64,000 nucleotides of DNA, from the NCBI RefSeq assembly GCF_021726475.1, contig NZ_JAKJRU010000004.1:62001-126000 (forward strand). Direction: 5' to 3'. The position numbers were made by a program, and so were the translations under genes. The notes beneath the pieces are model-generated. The model was not told the DNA's origin. It made no database searches and saw only the letters and a list, made by a program, of their open reading frames with translations. This stretch comes from Pseudomonas oligotrophica. GTDB taxonomy: Bacteria > Pseudomonadota > Gammaproteobacteria > Pseudomonadales > Pseudomonadaceae. How positions within the stretch are numbered: position 1 is the stretch's first letter; each line of letters starts with the position of its first letter. Shown one piece after another: positions 24,965 through 32,440 of the stretch.

Positions 24965-25654
24965 ATTGCTGTTCACCGAGCAACACGCCTTCTCGAAGGG
25001 CGACAGTGTCGTGGTCATTGGCCTGGGGCGTTTCGGCGGGGCGGTGGCCCAGTCGCTGATGCACCTGGGGCACGACGTGATGGGTATCGACCGCGACCCC
25101 GAGCCGGTGCATGCCTGGGCCGACCTGCTGACCCATGCGGTGCAGGCCGATGCCACCAACGCGATGGTGCTGCGCCAGCTCGGCGTGGCGGATTTCGCCC
25201 ATGCCATCGTCGGCATCGGCACCGACCTCGCGGCCAGCCTGATGACGCTGATGGCGCTGACCGAGCTCGGCATCAAGGACATCTGGGTCAAGGCGCTGAC
25301 CCTCGAGCACGGCAAGATCGCCCAGCGCGTCGGTGCGCATCACGTGGTCTATCCGGAGGCGGACATGGGCGAGCGGGTGGCCAACCTGATTACCGGCCGG
25401 CTGATCGACTTCATCGAGTTCGACGACGGTTTTGCCCTGGCCAAGATCCACGCCCCACGGTCGCGCACAACCGCAAGCTGGAGCAGTCGGCGATCCGCTC
25501 GCGCTACGGCGTCACCGTGGTCGGCCTCAAGCGCGCCAACCAGGACTTCCAGCACGCCACCGCGGAGACACTGGTGATACCCGGCGAGCTGCTGATCGTC
25601 TCCGGGCCGACCGGGAAGATCCAGTGCTTCGCCGGCCAGGGCAAGAAGCCCTGA
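24954..25654 (+). pseudogene. ktrA: KtrA-like RCK potassium-channel subunit, frameshifted
   Basis: The start is TTG 24954 with GAGGAG 7 bases upstream, inside the end of ktrB. The RCK_N Rossmann domain (VVVIGLGRFGGAVAQSLMHLG, then GIDRDPE) is intact. At about 25452-25457 one base appears to be missing: the frame runs on as an Arg/Ser/Thr-rich tail to a stop near 25577, while the expected RCK_C domain (RKLEQSAIRSRYGVTVVGLK through GELLIVSGPTGK) continues in another frame to the TGA at 25652. Restoring one base gives about 233 residues, the normal family length. It may be a real mutation or a sequencing error. Confidence 0.85.
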
Positions 25655-25656
25655 CG

Positions 25657-25682
25657 AAAACGCCCGGCACAATGTGCCGGGC
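25657..25682 (-). terminator. Rho-independent terminator of the TonB-dependent receptor gene
   Basis: A perfect 9-base stem, GCCCGGCAC (25662-25670) and GTGCCGGGC (25674-25682), is followed on the minus strand by GTTTT. It lies about 70 bases after the receptor stop and may also stop ktr transcription from the other side. Confidence 0.8.
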
Positions 25683-25753
25683 GCTCGGTCCGCTGGAGCA
25701 GGCCGGCATCAGTTTCCGCCATGGCGGTGCCCGATGCCGGTTGGCTCGACTCA

Positions 25754-27856
25754 TCAGAAGCGGTAATTCACCCCCAGCGTCAGGGTCCGGCCCGGCGCCG
25801 GCTGGCGGCCATTGGGGCTGGTGTCGATGCCGCGGAAGTAGTACTGGCGGTCGAACAGGTTGCTGATGCCGGCCGAGGCGGTCAGCACGCTCTGGTCCTG
25901 CAGCTTGAACTCGCGCTCGATGGCGGTGTTCCAGATCCAGTAGGCAGGCAGCTCGCCAACTGAGGCGCTGGCGTTCTCCTCGGCGCTGTTGGCGTCGTCG
26001 GTATAGGCGCTGCTGACGTAGAGGCCATCCAGGCTGTAGGTCCAGAACTCGGCGAAGCGGTAACGACCATCGACGGTGAACTGGTGCTTGGAGCTGTACG
26101 GCACCTCGTTGCCCTTGAAGTCGCCGGTGCGCAGTTCGGCATCAAGGTAGGCGTAGCCGGCGTGCAGGTCGAGGGTTGGCAGCGCGGCCGGGGTCCAGAA
26201 CACCTCGGTCTCGATACCCTGGTGGCGGGTGCTGCCGAGATTCTGGAAGCGGCTGTTGGCGAACACGATCTGGTCGTCGAAGTCGATGCGGTACAGGCCG
26301 AAGTCGATGCGCAGGTTTTCCTGCGGGGTGAAGCGCACGCCGGTCTCGTAGTTGCGTGAGATTTCCGCCTGGACCACGCCATCCCTGACGATCTGGAACA
26401 CCTGAGGCACCCGCAGCGAGCGCTGCGCGTTGGCGTAGACGAACCAGTCGTCGCTGGCCTGGTAGCCGATGCTCAGACCGGGCAGCCACTCTTCGGCGAC
26501 GGTCTTGCGCTCGACGCCGCTGACGCCGTCGGCGTACTCCATCTTGGCGTGCTCATAACGCATGCCGGGGGTGATAGTCAGGCGGTCATCGAGCAGCTTG
26601 ATTTCGTTGCTCACATAGGCGGCTTGGCCCTTGGTATCGAATACCCAGTCGCGTACCACGCTGGTGGTACCGGTATTCAGGTTCAGACGGTCGACGTCGA
26701 AATCGACGTTTTCCTTGACCAGGCGGGCGCCGAGCAGCCAGGTCTGGCTGACGCCATCACCGTCGATGCCGAGGCTCAGGCGCGGCTCGCTACCCCAGAC
26801 CCGGAAGTCGCGGGGCGCATCCTGCAGGGTGGCCGGCGTGGCATCCGGCGCGAAGGGCAGACCGACAATAAAGTTGCGATAGCTGTTCTGGGCGAAGTTG
26901 GTCCAGCTGAACTCCACGTCGTCGAACGGGCCCATGGCGCCGAGGTACTGGGTATAGGTACCCCAGACGCGGTCGCTGTCGCCCTCGAAGCGATCGAGGT
27001 CGCGGGTCGACTGGCGCGGATCGTCCTTGTAGTCGGCCACGCTGAGCGCACCGGCCAGGTCCATGTCGGCGATGTAGCGCTGCACGCCGAAGCTCAGGCT
27101 GCGGCTGTCGTCGATGTCCCACTGGCCGCGCAGGCGGTAGTTCTGCACATCGGTATCGGAATGCTCGCGGCCGTATTCGCCGCTGATGGTATTGACGTCC
27201 AGCTGCAGGCCGAAGTTGTCGGTCAGGCGCCCACCGGTGCCCAGGTAGCTGTCGTACAGCTGGCGCCCGCCGGCGGCGAAGGTAACGCGCTCCTGCAGGG
27301 TGGTTTCCCACTTTTCCGGGATCGGCCGGCTGATGAAGTTGATCACGCCGCCGACGTTGTTCGGGCCGTACTGCACGGACGCACCGCCACGCACGATGTC
27401 GATGCGATCGACCGTCGCCAGGGTCTGCGGGAACAGCGACAGGCTGGTCTGGCCATAGGGCGCCAGGGCCAGCGGGATGCCGTCGGCAAGCGCCTGTACG
27501 CGACCGCTGCGGCTTTCCGAAAGCCCGCGCACGGACAGTTGCGGCAGCACGCCGGTACCGGTTTCGTCGAGAATCTTCACCCCCGGAACCCGCGCCAGGG
27601 CGTCATCCAGGCCGCGCACGCTGGCCTTCTCCAGCTCCTGGGCCTCGACCACGCTGCGGCTGCCGGCATAGGTGCGTACTTCTTCTTCGCTGGCCGTCCC
27701 CAGCACATCGCCTTGAATGACGAGCGGGGCAAGGGATACCGGGCCGTCCTGCTTGTCCTGGCGGCTGTCGGTGGTCTCGTTGGCCTGTGCGGCCTGGGCA
27801 ATGGCAATGGCCAGCAGGCTGGCGGTGACGCCGATACGGCGGGTCGTCCTGATCAT
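25754..27856 (-). CDS. TonB-dependent outer-membrane receptor (FecA-like siderophore/ferric citrate type)
   Basis: A 700-residue receptor: signal peptide (about 1-26), a plug domain (residues about 60-170 with VPGVKILDETG, LPQLSVRGLSESRSGRVQAL and DIVRGGASVQYGPNNVGGVIN) and a beta-barrel ending in aromatic VNYRF. The body resembles the Fe(III)-dicitrate receptor family. There is no N-terminal signalling (STN) domain between the signal peptide and plug, so it should not signal to an ECF sigma factor directly. A Fur-like box lies 150 bases upstream and a terminator follows. The ligand is uncertain. Confidence 0.92.
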   Translation of the reverse strand: MIRTTRRIGVTASLLAIAIAQAAQANETTDSRQDKQDGPVSLAPLVIQGDVLGTASEEEVRTYAGSRSVVEAQELEKASVRGLDDALARVPGVKILDETGTGVLPQLSVRGLSESRSGRVQALADGIPLALAPYGQTSLSLFPQTLATVDRIDIVRGGASVQYGPNNVGGVINFISRPIPEKWETTLQERVTFAAGGRQLYDSYLGTGGRLTDNFGLQLDVNTISGEYGREHSDTDVQNYRLRGQWDIDDSRSLSFGVQRYIADMDLAGALSVADYKDDPRQSTRDLDRFEGDSDRVWGTYTQYLGAMGPFDDVEFSWTNFAQNSYRNFIVGLPFAPDATPATLQDAPRDFRVWGSEPRLSLGIDGDGVSQTWLLGARLVKENVDFDVDRLNLNTGTTSVVRDWVFDTKGQAAYVSNEIKLLDDRLTITPGMRYEHAKMEYADGVSGVERKTVAEEWLPGLSIGYQASDDWFVYANAQRSLRVPQVFQIVRDGVVQAEISRNYETGVRFTPQENLRIDFGLYRIDFDDQIVFANSRFQNLGSTRHQGIETEVFWTPAALPTLDLHAGYAYLDAELRTGDFKGNEVPYSSKHQFTVDGRYRFAEFWTYSLDGLYVSSAYTDDANSAEENASASVGELPAYWIWNTAIEREFKLQDQSVLTASAGISNLFDRQYYFRGIDTSPNGRQPAPGRTLTLGVNYRF

Positions 27857-28005
27857 GCGGGGGGAAGCTCCTGATTGTTGAGGGCCTCGGGCATTACAGA
27901 GCAGCAGCGACGGAGCGCTGCCCGTCGCCTTCGGCTGGATTGTGGGCAGAGGATTTTTGCATTATGAAACTCAATGCCGTCTGGTAATGCTACGCTTTAC
28001 CGGCT

Positions 28006-28024
28006 GAGAATTATTATCGTTATG
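28006..28024. promoter_or_regulatory. Fur-box-like site upstream of the TonB receptor
   Basis: GAGAATTATTATCGTTATG matches the 19-base consensus GATAATGATAATCATTATC well in its outer thirds. It lies in the AT-rich gap between the anti-sigma gene and the receptor, about 150 bases before the receptor start. Iron repression of the receptor is expected. Confidence 0.6.
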
Positions 28025-28105
28025 TAAGCGGTGTGTAAAGTTCTGTGTCGCACAGGCGGGCGCGGTGCGGCTGGAGCGAGACGCACAGGGGCGATCAGGT
28101 GGGGG

Positions 28106-28345
28106 TCAGCGCGGGCGCGGGTCTGGCTGGCGTTTGCGCACCCGGGCAAGGATTTCGGCGCTGGCCGGCTCGTCTTCCATCGCCAGGGCTTGCAGCGTTC
28201 GCGAGGTGAGCCGCAGCTGCCTGACATAGCGGCGGCAGCGCGAGCAGAGGCCGAGGTGCGCAAGCAGTGCCATATGTGCGCGCAGGGTCAGCTGGCGGTC
28301 GATCAGGTCCGAGCCAAGCCCGGTGACTTGCTTGCAACTCAGCAT
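28106..28345 (-). CDS. Small zinc-finger anti-sigma factor
   Basis: A 79-residue protein starting MLSCKQVTGLGSDLIDRQL with a C-terminal LGLCSRCRRYVRQL segment. The first Cys, the preceding His and the Cys-x2-Cys pair are the pattern of the zf-HC2 anti-sigma domain. It has no membrane helix, so it is probably a soluble redox- or metal-sensitive anti-sigma. Its ATG overlaps the sigma-factor stop by 7 bases, indicating co-translation. Confidence 0.8.
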   Translation of the reverse strand: MLSCKQVTGLGSDLIDRQLTLRAHMALLAHLGLCSRCRRYVRQLRLTSRTLQALAMEDEPASAEILARVRKRQPDPRPR

Positions 28346-28944
28346 GTGCCTTGCTCCTCGAAGTGCTCCAGCATGGCGTGCATGCGCTGCCGCGCGCGAT
28401 GCAGGAGTACACGGACATTGCCTTCGCTGAGGCCGGTCGCCGCTGCCATTTCGGCGAATTCCAGCCCACCCAGCTCGCGCATCAGCACCACCGCGCGCTG
28501 CGCATCGGGCAGCCGGAACAGGTGCTTGCGGATGCACTCGAGCAACTCGGCCTCGGTCAGCAGCGCCTCGGGCGTGTCGTGATGCCAGTCCATCGGCGGG
28601 CGGGCCCAGGCGCCCTCGGCGGTAAAGCGTCCTGCCAGGGGCGGCATGCCGTCAGGCTGGTCGCAGTCCAGCGATACTTCCCGCCGGCTCCTGCGTAGCA
28701 GCGCACGCGCCTCGTTCAGGGCGATACGCGCCAGCCAGGTGCGCAGCCGCGAGCGCCCCTGGAACTCGCCGATCGCAGCAAACGCCTTCAGCCAGGTTTC
28801 CTGGGCGACATCGTCTGCCAGCGCCGGGCCGACCAGCGGCGTCGCCATGGCGACCAGGAAGCGGTGGTGGGCCTGGATCAGCGCCGTACAGGCCGCGGCA
28901 TCGCCCCGGCGGATTTGCCTGACCAGCTCGAACTCGTTGTCCAT
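28339..28944 (-). CDS. ECF-type RNA polymerase sigma factor
   Basis: A 201-residue sigma-70-family factor with region 2 (about residues 25-90, with DDVAQETWLKAFAAIGEF and RTWLARIALNEARALLRR) and region 4 (about 135-195, LPDAQRAVVLMRELGGLEFAEMA, then a helix-turn-helix AAATGLSEGNVRVLLHRARQ). It is followed by its small zinc anti-sigma. The inducing signal may be oxidative or metal stress by analogy with similar soluble pairs. The nearby TonB receptor lacks a signalling domain, so iron-starvation surface signalling is unlikely. Confidence 0.88.
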   Translation of the reverse strand: MDNEFELVRQIRRGDAAACTALIQAHHRFLVAMATPLVGPALADDVAQETWLKAFAAIGEFQGRSRLRTWLARIALNEARALLRRSRREVSLDCDQPDGMPPLAGRFTAEGAWARPPMDWHHDTPEALLTEAELLECIRKHLFRLPDAQRAVVLMRELGGLEFAEMAAATGLSEGNVRVLLHRARQRMHAMLEHFEEQGTC

Positions 28945-29036
28945 TCCGCCCTCCCTGGGCGTGGTCGTTCGCGGTTGTCGACCGGCATCCGGCCTTCGTC
29001 GTGGCGAAAGCCCCAGGCTCAGTCGGTCCCGCGCAG

Positions 29037-29714
29037 CTACTGCAGTGCATCCAGCCGGGCCTGCAGCTCATCGAGGCTGGCCAGGCGGATGTCCGGTTCC
29101 ACGCCCCAAGGGTCGAACTGCGTGGCGGGGTCGCGCTGCAGCCAGGCGCTGCGCAGGCCCGCGTGGGCCGCACCGAGGATGTCGAACGGGTTGCCCGAGA
29201 CCAGGCAGACATCCCGCGCGGCGCTTTCGCAGACCTGGCACAGGTGCGCGTAGACCTCCGGCGCCGGCTTGAAGGTGCCGACCGCCTCGACACTGACGAC
29301 CGCCGCGAAGACCTCGCGGATGCCGGCGTGCTCCAGCAGCCGCTCGACCGCCGCCCGGCTGCCGTTGGAAAAGGCCACCAGGCGTCGGCCGCCGGCTGCC
29401 AGCCGTTGCAGGCTGTCGGCCACCTCGGCGAAGGCGTCGAGTTCGGCATAGGCCGCCATCATCCGCTCGATCGCCGGCTCGTCGGGCGTCACGCCGAACT
29501 CGCGGCAGGCATAGACCAGCGCATCCCGCGTACACACCGAGAAGTCGCGGTAGTCGCGCATCAGCCCGCGGCGGAAGCTGTATTCCAGCTGCTTCTGGCG
29601 CCAGAGCCGTGTCACGGCCGGTGCCTGCTCGCCCACCAGGGTGGCGAGTTTGCCCTGTATCGCCTGGGTGTCGATAAGGGTGCCATAGATGTCGAAGGCG
29701 ACGACGTCGATCAT
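29037..29714 (-). CDS. HAD-superfamily haloacid dehalogenase, type II
   Basis: A 225-residue HAD hydrolase. Motif I is DIYGTLID with nucleophile Asp8, motif II is FSNGSRAAV, the Lys of motif III is in TFKPAPEVY, and motif IV is VSGNPFDILGAAHAGL. The LWRQKQLEYSF segment is a hallmark of L-2-haloacid dehalogenases, which replace halogen by hydroxyl through an aspartyl ester. The SGNPFD motif differs from the classic SSNAWD of this class, so the natural substrate may differ. It sits between sigma factor and TetR genes on the same strand without clear coupling. Confidence 0.85.
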   Translation of the reverse strand: MIDVVAFDIYGTLIDTQAIQGKLATLVGEQAPAVTRLWRQKQLEYSFRRGLMRDYRDFSVCTRDALVYACREFGVTPDEPAIERMMAAYAELDAFAEVADSLQRLAAGGRRLVAFSNGSRAAVERLLEHAGIREVFAAVVSVEAVGTFKPAPEVYAHLCQVCESAARDVCLVSGNPFDILGAAHAGLRSAWLQRDPATQFDPWGVEPDIRLASLDELQARLDALQ

Positions 29715-29762
29715 GCGGTGTGCTCCTGGGTTGGTTCGATTCGTTGCTTCGTCGGGCCGCGC

Positions 29763-30347
29763 TCAGCGCAGCCCGGCCATGAAGAGGTCGATCACGCCGA
29801 GCAGCTCGCGGCGCGTCAGGCCGGACTTGGCCTGGGTGCGCAGCCCGCTCATGGTGCAGTGCATGTACAGCGCGAGCGTGGCCGGCGAACGCTCGGCAGG
29901 CATCTGCCCGGCAGCCTGGGCACGCGCGAAGGCATCGGCGAATACCTGGCGGAACAGCCGGCCGGCCTGTTCGATCAGCGCACCGACAATGGGGTCTCGC
30001 GTGGAGAATTCATTGGTCACGTTGACCAGCATGCAGCCGCGCGGCGGCTCGCCGCCGACATCGTCGAGTACCGACAGCAGGCATTCGTGGATGAAGTCCA
30101 GCGGTACGGCAGCTTGCTCGAGCCGCCGCTGCATGTCGGCGGCGCGTTGGTGGGAATAACGCTCGAAGGCCGCCTCGAACAGCCGTTGCTTGCTGCCGAA
30201 GCTTTCGTACAGGCTGCTGCGGGCCAGGCCAGTGGCCGTCAGCAGGTCCTGCAGGCTGGTGGCTTCATAGCCCTGGCTCCAGAAAAGCTGCATGGCCTTT
30301 TCCAGCACGGGCTCGGTGTCGAAGGTACGTGGGCGTCCGGGGTTCAT
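29763..30347 (-). CDS. TetR-family repressor
   Basis: A 194-residue regulator with the helix-turn-helix at about residues 25-55 (YEATSLQDLLTATGLARSSLYESFGSKQRL) and an effector domain with the PPRGCMLVN stretch typical of the YcdC/AcrR_C branch. Its ATG overlaps the stop of the preceding unknown gene (ATGA), so it is translated together with that gene. It likely controls the small operon of cytochrome, unknown protein and itself. Confidence 0.88.
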   Translation of the reverse strand: MNPGRPRTFDTEPVLEKAMQLFWSQGYEATSLQDLLTATGLARSSLYESFGSKQRLFEAAFERYSHQRAADMQRRLEQAAVPLDFIHECLLSVLDDVGGEPPRGCMLVNVTNEFSTRDPIVGALIEQAGRLFRQVFADAFARAQAAGQMPAERSPATLALYMHCTMSGLRTQAKSGLTRRELLGVIDLFMAGLR

Positions 30348-31222
30348 GAGGTTGAGTGTGGACCATATGGTTCGAAATTCAATCCGATGGCATGTGGCGT
30401 TTCATAGATATGAGGGGAATCTGTTCGCGGCGGCAGGCTGATTTCAGTACCGAAAGGTCCGAAACCCAAGTGCGAGTCGCTGGCAGCCACCAGCGACGCG
30501 CGCCAGTCGTCCACGTCGATGCGAAGCTGGCCGGTGATCTCCAGCCGACGGTCTTCGAGGGCATCCTCGCCCGGATGGCGCTCGCTCCAGCGGGCGATGA
30601 CCTGGTCGCGGTGCTCGAGCAGCGCCTCGATATGCGGGCCGAACAGTTGCAGCAGCGCCGTCAGCCAGAGATTGGTCGCCCAGCAAGGGTAGGCGTGATC
30701 GACGCGGAACAGGGGTAGCAGCGTCTTCAGCATGGGCGACGGGTACCAGGTTTCGTCGGTGACCCAGCGGTTGCAGGCGAACAGGCCGATCGGCGCACCC
30801 CAGGCGTCCATCGATACGCCGACCAGGTGAACGATGGCCGCCTCGCCCGGCGGCCATTCGCCTTTGGCCGGTGGCTGCCGCGACGAGGCAATCGCCGGGC
30901 CGCGCAGGAACGTGTGGAAGTGGCCATGCTCGCCCGCGCCTTCACGATGGGCGTGGTAGTAGTACTGCGCGTGGCTGTCGTGGTCGTGGACGTCGCCGTC
31001 CGGGTAGTGATTCATCTCGTAGAAGCCGTCGTGCCCCTTGAGCAGCTCGCCGACCGTGTTCAGCCCGGCCTTGGCCAGGGCGCGCTGGCAGCGCTCGAGT
31101 TCGGCTGCGGCGTCGAGCAGTCGTGCACGCCGTGCGGCCGGCAGGCTGGCGGCCGAGGGCAGCCGTAGCGGGCAGTCGGCCAGGGCACTGGCGAAGCCGG
31201 GGTGGGTGTGGTCGTTCATCAC
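30344..31222 (-). CDS. Conserved protein of unknown function, His/Asp-rich
   Basis: A 292-residue soluble protein I cannot assign to a function. A His/Asp-rich stretch at about residues 68-105 (NHYPDGDVHDHDSHAQYYYH, then GEHGHFHTF) could bind metal, and WVTDETWYPSPMLKTLLPLF is a conserved-looking block. It may belong to an uncharacterised domain family (DUF6969) seen beside cytochrome c genes. It lies 49 bases after the Cys-repeat cytochrome and overlaps the TetR start, so the three form an operon. The last 45 codons are less GC-rich than the rest. Confidence 0.7.
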   Translation of the reverse strand: MMNDHTHPGFASALADCPLRLPSAASLPAARRARLLDAAAELERCQRALAKAGLNTVGELLKGHDGFYEMNHYPDGDVHDHDSHAQYYYHAHREGAGEHGHFHTFLRGPAIASSRQPPAKGEWPPGEAAIVHLVGVSMDAWGAPIGLFACNRWVTDETWYPSPMLKTLLPLFRVDHAYPCWATNLWLTALLQLFGPHIEALLEHRDQVIARWSERHPGEDALEDRRLEITGQLRIDVDDWRASLVAASDSHLGFGPFGTEISLPPRTDSPHIYETPHAIGLNFEPYGPHSTS

Positions 31223-31271
31223 GGTTCCTCGCAGGCAGGCCGGGGTGGGGTCATCCCCGGCCGGGCATTGG

Positions 31272-31961
31272 TTATTGGGCGCCGAAGCCCTGCTGCAGGC
31301 TCGTCACATAGGCGGTCAGGGCGGCCAGCTCCTTCGATCGCCAGTCCAGTGGCTGGCTCGCCATCGGTGCGACCATGCAGATCTGCACCATCTCGTCGAG
31401 AAACACCTGGCTCAGGCCGAAGCGCTCCCGGGCCATGGCGACTTCGTGAGGGTAGGGCTGGGTGAAGCCCGCCTGGAACAGCGCGCCGTCCTGGTGGCAA
31501 CTCTCGCAGGACAGGCCATTGCTGCTCAGCTGGGCATCGCCATAGAGCTGCTTGCCGTAGCCCTGCAACTCGGCCGGCGAGCCCTGGTATGGCCGGTAGT
31601 TGGCCGGCCGCGTGACGCGCTTCGCCGCGCAGGGGTTGGGCGCTGCCGCGCCGGGTTTGGGCGTGCAGGGATTTTTGCCCGCGCAGGGGTTCTTCGCCGC
31701 GCACGGGTTTTTCGCGGCACAGGGGTTCTTCGCCGGGGTGGCGCTGCAGCCGCCCTTGGCGCTGCACGGATTACGGCTGGCACAGGGATTGCGGCCGGTG
31801 CAGGGTGATTGGCTCGCCGGTGCGCAACTGGCTGCGCGGGGCGCGCAGGCAGCCGCCAGCGCGGAGCCTGCCAGGGCCATTGCCAGGACGCTGGCCGAGA
31901 CACGGACCGCGAGGGCGCGATGGTCGCCCTGTCGTGGTTGCTGGAGTGGGAACGGGCGCAT
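31272..31961 (-). CDS. Periplasmic cytochrome c-like protein with NPC repeats
   Basis: A 229-residue exported protein. After a signal peptide (about 1-38) comes a low-complexity region (about 39-114) with cysteines at 39, 46, 54, 60, 66, 72, 81, 87, 93, 99 and 111, mostly as repeats of A-A-K-N-P-C with a period of six. A haem c site follows (C152-E-S-C155-H156), with a possible axial Met195 or Met200 in CMVAPM. The C-terminal half looks like a short monohaem cytochrome. The start is ATG 31961; the upstream extension is not secretory. It leads an operon with the unknown protein and TetR. The repeat region may bind metals. Confidence 0.85.
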   Translation of the reverse strand: MRPFPLQQPRQGDHRALAVRVSASVLAMALAGSALAAACAPRAASCAPASQSPCTGRNPCASRNPCSAKGGCSATPAKNPCAAKNPCAAKNPCAGKNPCTPKPGAAAPNPCAAKRVTRPANYRPYQGSPAELQGYGKQLYGDAQLSSNGLSCESCHQDGALFQAGFTQPYPHEVAMARERFGLSQVFLDEMVQICMVAPMASQPLDWRSKELAALTAYVTSLQQGFGAQ

Positions 31962-32221
31962 GGGAGGATCCTCTTCAAGGGGCGGTCGAGGCCGCGTTGC
32001 CGGGCCAGCATGGCTGGCGCCGTCGCAAGGCTGCCGTTCGCGGCCGCGACCCAGGCTGTGCCCGGTCGCCGCGACCGTCATCCCATGGATGCAGCAGGCT
32101 GCCGCTTGTTACAGCCCGTCCGGGAATCACGTGCACGCTGCCCGTTGTTTGCGGGACCGGTGGTGGAAAAGACCTGGCGGTCGTTTTCCACCCTACGGTG
32201 AGGTTCGTGTGGTTGCGGCAC

Positions 32222-32309
32222 AAAAGGCCGACTGTGCAGCAGTCGGCCGAAGCAACGAGGAGCGGAGTGGGCGACGGGCGTCGCCCGGGGGCCAGAGGAT
32301 GTTGAGCGG
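32222..32309 (-). repeat. Duplicated porin 3' end and terminator, remnant copy
   Basis: These 88 bases repeat 32369-32458 with few changes, including a terminator hairpin GGCCGACTG (32226-32234) and CAGTCGGCC (32240-32248). It also carries the last codons of an OprD gene (reading LPLNIL on the minus strand), with the stop TGA changed to TGG. It is the remnant of a second porin gene or of a local duplication. The rest of 31962-32440 shows no gene. Confidence 0.8.
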
Positions 32310-32365
32310 CAGGTTCGTAGGGTGGACAACGGCGCAGCCTTGTCCACGCGGCAGCGGCGGTCGCC

Positions 32366-32396
32366 AGAAAAAGGCCGACTGCGCAGGCAGTCGGCC
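32366..32396 (-). terminator. Rho-independent terminator of the tct-oprD operon
   Basis: A perfect 10-base stem GGCCGACTGC (32373-32382) and GCAGTCGGCC (32387-32396) with loop GCAG is followed on the minus strand by TTTTTCTGG. It lies 45 bases after the porin stop. Confidence 0.9.
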
Positions 32397-32440
32397 GAAG
32401 CAACGAGGAGCGGGGTGGGCGACGGGTAGTCGCGCGGGTG

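Noticed and set aside
31640-31800. Short direct DNA repeats resembling a small CRISPR or minisatellite
   Set aside because: The repetition follows codons for NPCAAK units within a signal-peptide cytochrome gene; there are no spacers.
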